Source: Arcobacter sp. LA11
Lineage (GTDB): Bacteria; Campylobacterota; Campylobacteria; Campylobacterales; Arcobacteraceae
DNA: 64,000 bases
NCBI RefSeq assembly: GCF_001895145.1
Contig: NZ_BDIR01000005.1
Span: 369,135 to 433,134, forward strand
Direction of reading: 5' to 3'
Part shown: positions 51,940-60,306 of the stretch, one piece after another
Numbering within the stretch: position 1 is the stretch's first letter
How the letters are laid out: every line of letters begins with the position of its first letter
Position numbers and translations under genes: made by a program
The notes under the pieces: generated by a model
What the model saw: only the letters and a program-made list of their open reading frames with translations
Databases searched by the model: none
Told to the model about the DNA's origin: nothing

Positions 51940-52563
51940 TTAACTTTTTTGTATCGTTGCAGTAAATACACCTGCACCAATTAATGCTCCACCACCAAAT
52001 TGATTTAATCTTTTTTTTGCTTTATAAGTCTTTATCTTATGTTGTATTCTTCCTGCAAACATTGCAAAAGATGTAATAGTTATCAAAGTAATAACAGAAA
52101 ATGAAATCATCAGTATTAAAAACTGTGGAATAACATTTGTTGTAGTATTAACAAATTGAGGGAAGAAAGCAACAAAGAAAACTACATTTTTTGGATTTAA
52201 AGCAGTTACTATCAATGAGGAACTAAACATCTTAGATTTTGAAGTATTCATTTCTTCAAATAGTTCTTCATCAACTTTTGGTTCTTCTTTAAAAGCTTTG
52301 ATTCCTAAATAAATTAAATAAAGAACACCAAACCATTTTAAAATAGTATATAAAGTTGCAGAGGTAGCTAATATTGCACCAAGTCCAAGTAAAGATATAA
52401 TCATTGCAATTAAATCACCAGACAAAACACCTAAGGCAAGAGGTGTTACTGATTTTTTGCCATGAGTTATAGCTTGGCCTACAACAAAAATTACAGTTGG
52501 ACCAGGAATAATTGCAAAAATAAAAACAGTAGATACAAAGGCTAACCAAGTTTCAATTGACAT
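51940..52563 (-). CDS. LysE/RhtB-family exporter
   Basis: This 207-residue exporter has six membrane segments and the family opening AFVSTVFIFAIIPGPTVIFVVGQAITHGKKSVTPLALG, then SSLIVTALNPKNVVFFVAFFPQF. It belongs to the same superfamily as the exporter at 47.6-48.3 kb but is not a close copy. The substrate is unknown. It starts the minus-strand unit with the transglutaminase and RNase HI-like genes (10-bp gap, then overlap). Confidence 0.92.
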   Translation of the reverse strand: MSIETWLAFVSTVFIFAIIPGPTVIFVVGQAITHGKKSVTPLALGVLSGDLIAMIISLLGLGAILATSATLYTILKWFGVLYLIYLGIKAFKEEPKVDEELFEEMNTSKSKMFSSSLIVTALNPKNVVFFVAFFPQFVNTTTNVIPQFLILMISFSVITLITITSFAMFAGRIQHKIKTYKAKKRLNQFGGGALIGAGVFTATIQKS

Positions 52564-52642
52564 AGAAATCTCCTTTTATAGTAATAAATTATAGTTACAT
52601 TGAAATAAAAAGCTTGTAGAGGTATATCGTTATAAAACTTTT

Positions 52643-53005
52643 CTAATCTTTATTTAACTTTAACTCTTCTTTTTCTCTTTTTGTTAGTTTACTAACAACC
52701 AAGTTATATGATTTATCAATCATCTCTTTTAGAACATCTTCTTCCATACTTCCATCTAAAACAATAGTATTCCAATGTTTTTTGTTCATATGATATCCAG
52801 GAATCACACATTTATATATTTCTCTATATGCAATTGCATCATTAGGATCACATTTGAGATTTAATCTAATAACTTCTTTTTCAAATCCATATAGTGCAAA
52901 CATTTTATTTTTTACTTTAAATACTGCTACATCATCACCAAAAGGAAACTCTTTTACAGAACAACTTTTCGAAAGAAGTATTTTTTCTAAATTTTTTTGA
53001 TTCAT
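52643..53005 (-). CDS. MmcQ/YjbR-family protein
   Basis: This 120-residue protein matches the YjbR/CyaY-like DNA-binding fold: FPFGDDVAVFKVKNKMFALYGF, VIRLNLKCDPNDAIAYREIY and PGYHMNKKHWNTIVLDGSM, the conserved GYHMNKKHW of the group. The role is not established. It follows a DUF2007 protein gene by 12 bp. Confidence 0.92.
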   Translation of the reverse strand: MNQKNLEKILLSKSCSVKEFPFGDDVAVFKVKNKMFALYGFEKEVIRLNLKCDPNDAIAYREIYKCVIPGYHMNKKHWNTIVLDGSMEEDVLKEMIDKSYNLVVSKLTKREKEELKLNKD

Positions 53006-53017
53006 TTTTACCTATTT

Positions 53018-53314
53018 TTAAGAACGTTTTTCTCCACAATTCCAACAAACAACAAACTGACCTTCATGTACTTCATTACATTTTGAACAAGTCCACGTAT
53101 TTTTAGTATCATTTTTAATCTCAATAACTTTTTTTGCTTTTTCTAAATCTGATTCTTCTACAAGAATTTTAACACCTCTTGCAGCTTGCAGTTGTGGATG
53201 CATTCCCCCTGCATCATCTTTATCTATAATTGATTCAATATTTTCTTCATTTAAATGAGTTACTAATACTTGTGCTTCCATATCACTATATACAGTTTTA
53301 AGTTCTACAAACAT
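53018..53314 (-). CDS. DUF2007 protein with C-terminal zinc ribbon
   Basis: This 98-residue protein has an N-terminal DUF2007 region (about 1-65; VELKTVYSDMEAQVLVTHLNEENIESIIDKDD, a GlnB-like signal-transduction fold) and a C-terminal zinc ribbon with CSKC and CWNC pairs (about 75-95). The function is unknown. It leads a two-gene unit with the MmcQ/YjbR gene. Confidence 0.87.
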   Translation of the reverse strand: MFVELKTVYSDMEAQVLVTHLNEENIESIIDKDDAGGMHPQLQAARGVKILVEESDLEKAKKVIEIKNDTKNTWTCSKCNEVHEGQFVVCWNCGEKRS

Positions 53315-53394
53315 GTTAATTCCTTAATAGATAAATATATAGCAGTTTATTTTACCTAATTTCTAAAAAAGAATCCTTCAAATATACGACAACT

Positions 53395-53856
53395 TTATTT
53401 TTTAAGCTTAGATCGTAATTCTTTTATTTCCGATTCAAGCATATTAATACGTTCTTGAACATCATCAACATCTAGAAATGCATCTACACGAGGTTTGTCT
53501 ATTGTAAATATTCTATCTATATCATTTTCGGTTCCATTACCGACATTAACTGCAACTATAACACCAACTACTGCGGCAACTATGGGTATAGTTGCAGGAG
53601 AACTTCCTACACTCACTCCTACAGCAACTTGCATCACATCACCAGGTTGTCCATTAGATATATTCAATAATTCAGACTTAAGTTTCTCTTCAACAGAAGA
53701 ATCTTCAATTTTTATCCCATGTTCATTAAGAACTTTTATTGGATCCTTTTTAAACTCCACATTTATTTCAGGATTTTTTAAAATTGAATCTACAACTTTA
53801 CTAAATGCATCAAGATTTTCAACAAAAATCTTTTGTTTTTTTTCTTCTGGTAACAT
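53395..53856 (-). CDS. NHLP-leader-like small protein with Val/Gly/Ala-rich core, candidate RiPP precursor
   Basis: This 153-residue protein has an N-terminal helical region (about 1-65) whose NPEINVEFKKDPIKVLNEHG matches the nitrile-hydratase leader peptide pattern (DPxxxxxLxxDPxxxLxxxGI). A hydrophobic segment rich in Val, Gly, Ala and Ile follows (about 73-107: QVAVGVSVGSSPATIPIVAA and VVGVIVAVNVGNGTEND). A charged coiled coil ends the protein (about 125-153). The core resembles proteusin cores such as that of polytheonamide. Its gene lies 38 bp after a B12-binding radical SAM gene, with a strong AGGAGA SD. Alternatively the core is a membrane helix of an ordinary small protein; the long C-terminal tail favours caution. 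Confidence 0.75.
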   Translation of the reverse strand: MLPEEKKQKIFVENLDAFSKVVDSILKNPEINVEFKKDPIKVLNEHGIKIEDSSVEEKLKSELLNISNGQPGDVMQVAVGVSVGSSPATIPIVAAVVGVIVAVNVGNGTENDIDRIFTIDKPRVDAFLDVDDVQERINMLESEIKELRSKLKK

Positions 53857-53894
53857 ATTTTTTCTCCTAATTATATTTTAAATATTAATCAAAA

Positions 53895-55370
53895 TTATTC
53901 TTTTGACAAACCAATATTTTTAGCAACACTAGATAACTCTAATAAGTTATCAATACAGTTCTTGTTCACACTTCTTAATGATTCCTTATTGAAATATGCT
54001 TGAACAACACCAGGCACTGCATATTGAATAAGTTCTTTACCTTGATCATTAATCTTCGAAAGACTAATAACTGGTAAAATAGCATCTGATACTTCCCATA
54101 TTTCTTCAGGTGTTAATTGTACTCCTGCAAAGAAAGATGCTGGATTTTGGAAAAAACCATAATTATCATAAAATGATACATTTATTTTCCCTTGGTTAGC
54201 TGCATTTTGCCACAATCTAGAACCAGGAATCAGGTAAAACCATTGTAATATTATTCTCACACCATATTTAGTATATAAATTACAGGCAAAACGAACTGTT
54301 TTAAGTACATCTTCTTTTGTTTCCCAAGGAAGACCTAAAATAAAAGAAAAATCACAACAATCTGCAATTCCATATTTAAACATAATTTTTGCAGCTTCTT
54401 CAAGTTTTTTGCAAGTTGTTCCTTTTCCAATTTTTTTAAGTCCTTCATCATAACCACATTCCGCACCTACTAAAAATCTATGAGTATGAGGAACAAGAGA
54501 TTCTACTAAACTTTCATCTGTCATATCATTTGCACGAGCATCAAAAATCAAAGGAATTTTTATATTATTTTTTGTTAAAAGTTTTGCAATACTTAATACT
54601 CTTTTTCTATTCGCTGTAAACTCATCATCAATTATTTGAATCGTACCATCTATAGTACTGCTTCTAAAAGCTCCTATTTCATAAATTCTATCAATAAATC
54701 TTTCAGGTGATATACCACGCCAAGAACGCCGATAATTAGTGCTACAAAAAGAACAATTACAAGGACAACCTCTGGAGGATTCAAGGCCTAAACCTTTGTA
54801 AACACCAACTTTTATTTCACTATAATCAGGAATTGGAAGTTCACACATTTCAGGAACACTAATAGCTGTATGTAAAGAAGTACGAATAATCTGTTTGTCA
54901 GATACATAACTTAAATTAGGTACTTTTTGTAACGAATTCTTTTTTTCTAAAGCATCTATTAACAATGGAAAAGACAACTCTCCTTCTCCGCGCAAAACAA
55001 AATCAACTGGAAAATTTGAGAGTATATAAATATCAAAAATAGTTGCATGAATTCCGCCAATAGCAATAAGTTTATCAGGAAAAGTATGACGAATAGAATA
55101 GATTATATCAACGGCTGTAGGCCAAGATAAACTAGTTGCAGAGATACCTATTAAATCAGACTCTTCTATATCCTTACGAAAAGTACTTAAACTTAAAGAT
55201 CCTTGTGCAACTAAATCAATAATTGTTACATCATGGCCTTTTTTTCTAAGTATTGAAGCAAGTAAATAAAGACCGTATGGTGGACAAGATCGAATTTTAT
55301 CCATTGAAAATGCAGTTAAAGTTCCTCCTGCATAATCCATTAAAAGAGTTGCAATAAGCGATATTTTCAT
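53895..55370 (-). CDS. Cobalamin-binding radical SAM protein
   Basis: This 491-residue B12-dependent radical SAM enzyme has an N-terminal cobalamin-binding Rossmann domain (about 25-150: SCPPYGLYLLASILRKKGHD, LIGISATSLSW, IAIGGIHATIF and DFVLRGEGELSFPLL) and a radical SAM barrel (about 190-400) with the 4Fe-4S motif GCPCNCSFC (CxxxCxxC as C202, C206, C209; C204 is extra). A GLPWETKEDVLKT motif lies in the barrel. This class methylates unactivated carbons or does other radical chemistry. It lies 38 bp before the NHLP-like gene in the same direction. I cannot fix its substrate; the neighbour is the leading candidate. Confidence 0.9.
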   Translation of the reverse strand: MKISLIATLLMDYAGGTLTAFSMDKIRSCPPYGLYLLASILRKKGHDVTIIDLVAQGSLSLSTFRKDIEESDLIGISATSLSWPTAVDIIYSIRHTFPDKLIAIGGIHATIFDIYILSNFPVDFVLRGEGELSFPLLIDALEKKNSLQKVPNLSYVSDKQIIRTSLHTAISVPEMCELPIPDYSEIKVGVYKGLGLESSRGCPCNCSFCSTNYRRSWRGISPERFIDRIYEIGAFRSSTIDGTIQIIDDEFTANRKRVLSIAKLLTKNNIKIPLIFDARANDMTDESLVESLVPHTHRFLVGAECGYDEGLKKIGKGTTCKKLEEAAKIMFKYGIADCCDFSFILGLPWETKEDVLKTVRFACNLYTKYGVRIILQWFYLIPGSRLWQNAANQGKINVSFYDNYGFFQNPASFFAGVQLTPEEIWEVSDAILPVISLSKINDQGKELIQYAVPGVVQAYFNKESLRSVNKNCIDNLLELSSVAKNIGLSKE

Positions 55371-55594
55371 AATAAAAGCCTTAAAAAGATATCTTTAATA
55401 AAGTTTAATTTCTAATACATTTATCTACACTGATTTTAAATAAAATTCAAATATACTAATTATAAATAAATAATTTATAAGATTAGTTGAAAGAGATAAT
55501 TTCTATTTAATAATATAGATTTTTTAATCATAATGATTTTTTATTCTTTTTAGTAAATATTGAATAATGATACAATTACAAATAAGGATTTTCC

Positions 55595-55723
55595 ATGATA
55601 AAAAAAGTTTTAATTATAATATTTATTTTATTCTTTTTTCTATTTTTTATTAATTCAATTAAAGAAAATGATGATAAAAAATTTAGATCTTTTGATAATG
55701 GGAAAGCTGTTTGGCATGACTAA
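55595..55723 (+). CDS. Small membrane peptide ORF
   Basis: This 42-residue frame with an AAGGA SD 8 bases upstream encodes a single membrane helix (VLIIIFILFFFLFFINSI) and a short charged tail. I recognise no family. It lies alone in the 370-bp gap between the radical SAM gene and the hypothetical gene at 55.7 kb, on the opposite strand to both. It is too short to be sure, but the SD and a hydrophobic-then-charged layout favour a real small protein. Confidence 0.5.
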   Translation: MIKKVLIIIFILFFFLFFINSIKENDDKKFRSFDNGKAVWHD

Positions 55724-55737
55724 TTAACAAAAATGAA

Positions 55738-56205
55738 TTAATTCATTTTTGCTAATTTTATAATCGTATTTAAAGATATTTTTAACTTTTCTAAAGACGC
55801 ACCTTTAGGTACAGCTTTCTTTGCGCAATTATTTACTGCAACTGCATAATCTGTATATAAACGATTTGCTGGGTATTTTTTCTCATATGCATTTACTAGA
55901 CTTAATTTATACATATCAACTTGTTTTTGCATCATACTAGCTTTAGAAGAATCCCCATTATTAAATTTAATTAATCCAGGAGTTACTATTTCTTCTTGAA
56001 TATATTCATTATATCCCTTTAATCCCTCACGAATATTTTTAATATCCTCTGTAGAGTATTTAGCTGGTGCCTTATCAAGTTTCTTATCAATAAAATCTAA
56101 TAAGCCTTGACAAGATTGCATATCATTTATAGAAGGTGCTGCTTGTAAAGGTATAGACAATAATAAGCCTAACGAAATTGTTAAAGTAACTTTTTTTAGT
56201 AACAT
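55738..56205 (-). CDS. Secreted helical protein, unknown
   Basis: I use the ATG at 56205 (155 residues) with a GGAG SD 5 bases before it; a GTG at 56211 adds two residues. It has a signal peptide (LTISLGLLLSIPLQAAP) and a helical mature domain with only two Cys (SCQGLL and NNCAKKA), which could form one disulfide. I recognise no family. It is divergent from radA and convergent with the small membrane peptide ORF. Nothing ties it to the radical SAM pair beyond position. Confidence 0.75.
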   Translation of the reverse strand: MLLKKVTLTISLGLLLSIPLQAAPSINDMQSCQGLLDFIDKKLDKAPAKYSTEDIKNIREGLKGYNEYIQEEIVTPGLIKFNNGDSSKASMMQKQVDMYKLSLVNAYEKKYPANRLYTDYAVAVNNCAKKAVPKGASLEKLKISLNTIIKLAKMN

Positions 56206-56356
56206 ATACACTCCAATATTAAATTAAGATTGTATAATAATAGCATACAAAAATATATTATTTATTTCATAAAAAAATTAATTGCATTTTGTCATATTTT
56301 TAATCTTCTTAATTTTTTTTCATTATAATTCCAATATAAATAAAACAGGAACTATT

Positions 56357-57706
56357 ATGGCAAAGAAAAAAACATCCTTATTTGAGTGTCAACATTGTGG
56401 GGAACAAAGTACAAAATGGCTGGGAAAATGTCCGAACTGTGGCTCATGGGATTCTTTTATTGAATTAAATCAAGACCAACAAGAAGTACTAAAACAAACT
56501 TCAAAAGTCATAAATACAACTTCTAAAGCAACTCCAATCACACAAATAAAACAAGATGATGTTACAAGATTTTCTTCGCATAATGAAGAGTTTGATTTAG
56601 TATTAGGTGGAGGAATAGTTCCTGGTTCTTTAACACTTATTGGAGGAAGTCCAGGTGTTGGAAAATCAACTTTACTTTTAAAAGTTGCAGGAAGTATTGC
56701 TAAATCTGGAAAAAAAGTTTTATATGTATCAGGAGAAGAAAGTGCTGGACAAATAAAATTAAGAGCAAATAGACTTGATGCAAACAATGATGACTTATAT
56801 TTGTTGAGTGAAATAAAGCTTGAAGAAATACAAGATGAGCTTCTTAGAAATGATTATGAAGTCGTAATTATAGATTCTATACAAACAATTTATTCTTCAA
56901 ATTTAACTTCAGCCCCTGGTTCAGTTTCGCAAGTAAGAGAAATCACATTTGAACTTATGAGAAAAGCAAAAGAGTCTGATATAGCAATGTTTATTATTGG
57001 ACATATTACAAAAGATGGTTCAATTGCAGGCCCAAGAGTTCTAGAGCACATGGTTGATACAGTTTTATATTTTGAAGGTGAATCATCAAAAGAACTTAGA
57101 ATGCTTCGTGGTTTTAAAAATAGATTTGGTTCAACTTCTGAAATAGGTATTTTTGAAATGACAGGAGAAGGACTGATATCTGCAAAAGATATTGCATCAA
57201 AGTTTTTTGATAAATCAAAAGCTCAAGCAGGTTCAGCTTTAACAGTTGTTATGGAAGGAACCAGAGCCCTTATAATAGAAGTTCAAGCACTTGTAACTGA
57301 AAGTACTTATCCTAATCCAAAAAGATCTGCAACAGGATTTGATGGAAATAGATTAAATATGCTTTTAGCCCTTTTAGAAAAAAAGATTGATTTACCTCTA
57401 AACCATTATGATGTATTTATAAATGTAAGTGGTGGAATAAAAATTAAAGAAAGTTCAGCTGATTTAGCTGTTGTTGCTGCTATTATCTCTTCTTTTAGAG
57501 ATAGACCTATTTCTAAAGAGTCTACATTTATAGGTGAAGTTTCATTAACGGGTGAAATTAAAGATGTTTTCTCTATGGATATGAGATTAAAAGAAGCCCA
57601 AGCGCAAGGTATTAAAAAAGCAGTAATTGCTCAAAAACCAAATTTAAAACTTGATTTAAAAACCTTTGCAGTTGATGAAGTACCTAAAATGATAGAACTA
57701 TTTTAA
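56357..57706 (+). CDS. radA: DNA repair protein RadA
   Basis: I start at the ATG at 56357 (449 residues; AKKKTSLFECQHCG), where the zinc-finger begins; the longer frame adds a poly-hydrophobic stretch from intergenic DNA. The N-terminal C4 zinc finger is CQHCGEQSTKWLGKCPNCG. A RecA-like ATPase follows with GGSPGVGKSTLLLKV, and the KNRFGST motif of RadA; a C-terminal Lon-like domain (about 280-449) contains the SVNVSGG-type stretch FINVSGGIKIKESSADLA. It processes recombination intermediates. A palindrome at the stop codon serves as terminator. Confidence 0.97.
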   Translation: MAKKKTSLFECQHCGEQSTKWLGKCPNCGSWDSFIELNQDQQEVLKQTSKVINTTSKATPITQIKQDDVTRFSSHNEEFDLVLGGGIVPGSLTLIGGSPGVGKSTLLLKVAGSIAKSGKKVLYVSGEESAGQIKLRANRLDANNDDLYLLSEIKLEEIQDELLRNDYEVVIIDSIQTIYSSNLTSAPGSVSQVREITFELMRKAKESDIAMFIIGHITKDGSIAGPRVLEHMVDTVLYFEGESSKELRMLRGFKNRFGSTSEIGIFEMTGEGLISAKDIASKFFDKSKAQAGSALTVVMEGTRALIIEVQALVTESTYPNPKRSATGFDGNRLNMLLALLEKKIDLPLNHYDVFINVSGGIKIKESSADLAVVAAIISSFRDRPISKESTFIGEVSLTGEIKDVFSMDMRLKEAQAQGIKKAVIAQKPNLKLDLKTFAVDEVPKMIELF

Positions 57707-57718
57707 AATAGTTCTATC
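57691..57718. terminator. 28-bp perfect palindrome over the radA stop, bidirectional terminator
   Basis: The sequence GATAGAACTATTTT and its exact complement meet without spacer, spanning the radA stop (57704-57706). It lies between convergent radA and the thioesterase gene and likely forms a cruciform-capable terminator hairpin. Confidence 0.6.
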
Positions 57719-57727
57719 CTCTAATAA

Positions 57728-58132
57728 TTACTTACCAACTCTTTTATTAGCTCCAGACATTAGTCTCTCTTCTGTTACAACAGCTCTTGTATGAATACAA
57801 GTTCCAACAACTCCTGCTGAATCTTCAGCTTCTATTTCAAACTTGTATAATTTTCCTTCCATTCCAACAAATGTTGCAGTTGATTTCACAACATCACCTT
57901 CAAGTGTTGGAGCAAGATGTTTTAAATTAACTTCAACACCAACAGAAAGTTTTCCATCTCCAAGTAATGGTTTCATAGCCTTAGCAGCACTACACTCCAT
58001 AAGTGCAGTTAATCTTGCTGTTGCAAAAACTGGTGGGAAATTATCATCTGGTGATATTTCTAAATTTTTAGCTAAATCTTTACTTTCAACTTTATAATCT
58101 ATACTATCTTTTGTTCCAATTTCTAATGACAT
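57728..58132 (-). CDS. Thioesterase, hotdog fold (FlK-like)
   Basis: This 134-residue single hotdog-fold protein resembles the fluoroacetyl-CoA thioesterase group: it has PPVFATARLTALMECSAAKAM (the hotdog helix with a catalytic-site Glu), a central GVEVNLKHLAPTLEGDVVKS strand, and a terminal GVVGTCIHTRAVV. It would hydrolyse acyl-CoA esters of an unknown acid. It is convergent with radA. Confidence 0.85.
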   Translation of the reverse strand: MSLEIGTKDSIDYKVESKDLAKNLEISPDDNFPPVFATARLTALMECSAAKAMKPLLGDGKLSVGVEVNLKHLAPTLEGDVVKSTATFVGMEGKLYKFEIEAEDSAGVVGTCIHTRAVVTEERLMSGANKRVGK

Positions 58133-58240
58133 ATATACTCCTATATTTTAAAATATATATTGTACCAATTTAAAATAAAAATATTTTTTATATACTTATT
58201 TACTAATTTGCATAATTTAGATATAATCCGCGAAAAATAA

Positions 58241-58672
58241 ATGGATAAACTAATGATTGATTTAGATAATCAAACAGATTTAGAAATTGATATTTCATAT
58301 CTTGAAACTATTGTAAATGATTTAGTATCAAAAGATATTGAACTAATATTAACAAAAAATGATGAAATACAAAAACTAAATAAAGAACACAGAAATATAG
58401 ATAAAGCTACTGATGTACTTAGTTTTCCACTTGAATTTGATATGCCTAATATGCCCTTAGGGTCAATTGTTATATCAATTGATTTTGTTAAAGAAAAAGC
58501 AAAAGAATTCAATCATAGTTTTGATGATGAATTAAAACTTCTTTTTATTCATGGATTATTACATCTTATTGGATTTGACCATGAAGTTGATAATGGTGAA
58601 CATAGAAAAAAAGAAGAAGAGTTAATAAAGAAATATAGTTTACCAAATAGTTTAATAGTAAGGAATTCATAA
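58241..58672 (+). CDS. ybeY: rRNA maturation endoribonuclease YbeY
   Basis: This 143-residue metal-dependent endoribonuclease is needed for 16S rRNA 3' end maturation. The zinc site HGLLHLIGFDHEVD (HxxxHxxxxxH) lies at about 105-118, preceded by NKEHRNIDKATDVLSFPLEF, the family signature. It precedes the CaCA antiporter gene by 3 bp. Confidence 0.96.
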   Translation: MDKLMIDLDNQTDLEIDISYLETIVNDLVSKDIELILTKNDEIQKLNKEHRNIDKATDVLSFPLEFDMPNMPLGSIVISIDFVKEKAKEFNHSFDDELKLLFIHGLLHLIGFDHEVDNGEHRKKEEELIKKYSLPNSLIVRNS

Positions 58673-58675
58673 AAT

Positions 58676-59593
58676 ATGGATATTGTAATATTTATCGTAT
58701 CAATGACTGCATTGATTTATGGAGCAGATTATATTATTGAAGAGAGTGAAAAAATTGCACTTCATTATAAAATCTCGCCATTTGTAATTGGTGCTACTCT
58801 TGTTGCATTAGGAACATCACTACCAGAAATGGCTGTATCAATGTCTGCTTCAATGAAAGGAAGTGGGGATATTGCAGTAGCAAATGTAATTGGAAGTACG
58901 ATTTTTAACATAGCACTTGTACTTGGTGTTGTATTTATCATTGCTAAAAAAATTGCCCCAGAGAGAGACCTTTTTGCACAAGATTCTGCATGGGCACTTT
59001 TCCCTATTTTAGTATTTATTCTTATGGGAATTGACGGAAAACTAAATGCAGTAGATGGTCTTCTATTTTTAGTTTTAATGGGTGCATACTTAATGTTCTT
59101 AATCAAATCAAATCAAGTTGAAGAAATAGATGATGAATTAGCAAAAGAGAAATTTGCATGGGGAAAAACTTCTCTTATGCTTATTGCAGGTTTTGTATTG
59201 ACTATTGGTGGAGCAGATTTTGCTATTGATAGTGCAGGAAATATTGCAAGAGAATTTGGAATAAGTGAGTGGATGATTGGGCTTTTCTTAGTTGCATTTG
59301 GTACATCATTACCAGAGCTTACTATCTCAATAAAAGCTGCTAGAAATAATAATGCAGATCTTGCAATAGGAAATATCATTGGTTCAAATGTTGCAAACTT
59401 TACAATGGTTTTAGGACTTAGTTCTATTGTAAATACATTAAATGTAGATTTATCTGCAAACTTCTTTGATATAACAGCAGCATTTATACTATCACTTATG
59501 TTAGTATTTATAACTGCAAATAAACTATATAATAAAAGTGCAGGAATAGTACTTCTTGTGGTATTAGGATTAGTGATTCAAAACGGTTTATAA
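58676..59593 (+). CDS. Na+/Ca2+ antiporter of the CaCA family (YrbG-like)
   Basis: This 305-residue membrane protein has about ten segments and two internal repeats: the alpha-1 motif GATLVALGTSLPEMAVSMSA (about 39) with NVIGSTIFNIALVLG, and alpha-2 LFLVAFGTSLPELTISIKAA (about 202) with NIIGSNVANFTMVLG. These are the cation-binding Glu motifs of the CaCA family. It exchanges Ca2+ with Na+ or H+. It follows ybeY by 3 bp and ends at a strong terminator. Confidence 0.95.
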   Translation: MDIVIFIVSMTALIYGADYIIEESEKIALHYKISPFVIGATLVALGTSLPEMAVSMSASMKGSGDIAVANVIGSTIFNIALVLGVVFIIAKKIAPERDLFAQDSAWALFPILVFILMGIDGKLNAVDGLLFLVLMGAYLMFLIKSNQVEEIDDELAKEKFAWGKTSLMLIAGFVLTIGGADFAIDSAGNIAREFGISEWMIGLFLVAFGTSLPELTISIKAARNNNADLAIGNIIGSNVANFTMVLGLSSIVNTLNVDLSANFFDITAAFILSLMLVFITANKLYNKSAGIVLLVVLGLVIQNGL

Positions 59594-59603
59594 TAAGAAA
59601 AAA

Positions 59604-59631
59604 TAGTGAATAGTTAAAAAACTATTCACTA
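59604..59631. terminator. Bidirectional terminator between CaCA and Fur/PerR genes
   Basis: A 12-bp stem TAGTGAATAGTT / AACTATTCACTA with a 4-base A loop. An A-tract before it and a T-run (AATTTTTTT) after it serve both convergent genes. Confidence 0.85.
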
Positions 59632-59646
59632 ATTAATTTTTTTAGA

Positions 59647-60051
59647 TTATTTATGACAATCTTGACAAACTCCTGAAAATACAACTTCTGTATTCTCAAC
59701 TTTAAAGTTTGTGTTAGCAGATATTGAATTTTGTAGAATTGAAGTATCTATTATAATATCTTCAACTTTTCCACATGAAGAACATACTAAATGAGAATGT
59801 TCTTCCTTAACTAATTCATAAACTGATTTAGTATCAGGAAGCTTTACTTCATTTAAAAAAATCTTTTCTACCATTGCATTTATATTTTTATATATAGTTG
59901 CAAGGGAAATTGAAGGAAATTTTTTTAATAAATTTCTATAAAGATCATCAATATTCATATGTCCATGTTTATATAATTCATCAACTATTGCAACTCTTTG
60001 TGGAGTTACTTTTAAATCATATTCTTTTAGTAAAACAGAACTATTAAGCAT
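59647..60051 (-). CDS. perR: Fur/PerR-family metalloregulator
   Basis: This 134-residue Fur-family repressor has a winged helix (KVTPQRVAIVDELYKHGHMNIDDLYRNLLKKFPSISLATIYKNINAMVE), a regulatory-metal His/Asp/Glu set around KEEHSHLVCSSCGKVED, and the structural zinc Cys pairs CSSC and CQDC. It is placed divergently from the desulforubrerythrin gene. In Campylobacter, PerR represses this peroxide-stress gene; by analogy it is most likely PerR, though Fur cannot be excluded by sight. Confidence 0.88.
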   Translation of the reverse strand: MLNSSVLLKEYDLKVTPQRVAIVDELYKHGHMNIDDLYRNLLKKFPSISLATIYKNINAMVEKIFLNEVKLPDTKSVYELVKEEHSHLVCSSCGKVEDIIIDTSILQNSISANTNFKVENTEVVFSGVCQDCHK

Positions 60052-60118
60052 TTCATCTTCCTTTCCTGCTTGAAATCATACTAAAAATATAGTTAATTTC
60101 ACTTATGCAGACTCGTTA

Positions 60119-60134
60119 ATTATTCGATGATAAT
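60119..60134. promoter_or_regulatory. Possible PerR/Fur-like box
   Basis: A loose palindrome ATTAT-TCGATG-ATAAT in the 255-bp gap between the Fur/PerR gene and the desulforubrerythrin gene. It has the dyad feel of a Fur/PerR site but only 5-bp arms in very AT-rich DNA. Confidence 0.3.
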
Positions 60135-60306
60135 ATAAAAACCTAAATATTTTATTTATTAATTACAATTAGTAGAGGATAATAATTTTCCTTTAAGTTT
60201 TTCTATATTATAATTCCTAAACGAAAAAAATTATCCAATGATATTTTTTTTATTTTAATAAAGCAAAAAAAATCTAAATTAGATACAATAAATCAAGGAG
60301 AAAATA

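Noticed and set aside
53395..53856. Bacteriocin with a double-Gly leader
   Set aside because: There is no GG-type cleavage site before the hydrophobic core and no ABC exporter/peptidase adjacent; the NHLP pattern fits better.
53495..53881. Plus-strand 128-residue frame over the NHLP-like gene
   Set aside because: Antisense shadow rich in Ser/Thr/Pro, with no SD; the minus-strand gene has a strong SD and family features.
55525..55537. AATCAT-a-ATGATT palindrome as a terminator of the radical SAM region
   Set aside because: Arms are 6 bp in very AT-rich DNA and it lies upstream of the radical SAM gene, on no transcript end I can identify.
58765..59379. Two minus-strand frames within the CaCA antiporter gene
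   Set aside because: They are antisense to a clearly conserved transporter and show no family features or SD.
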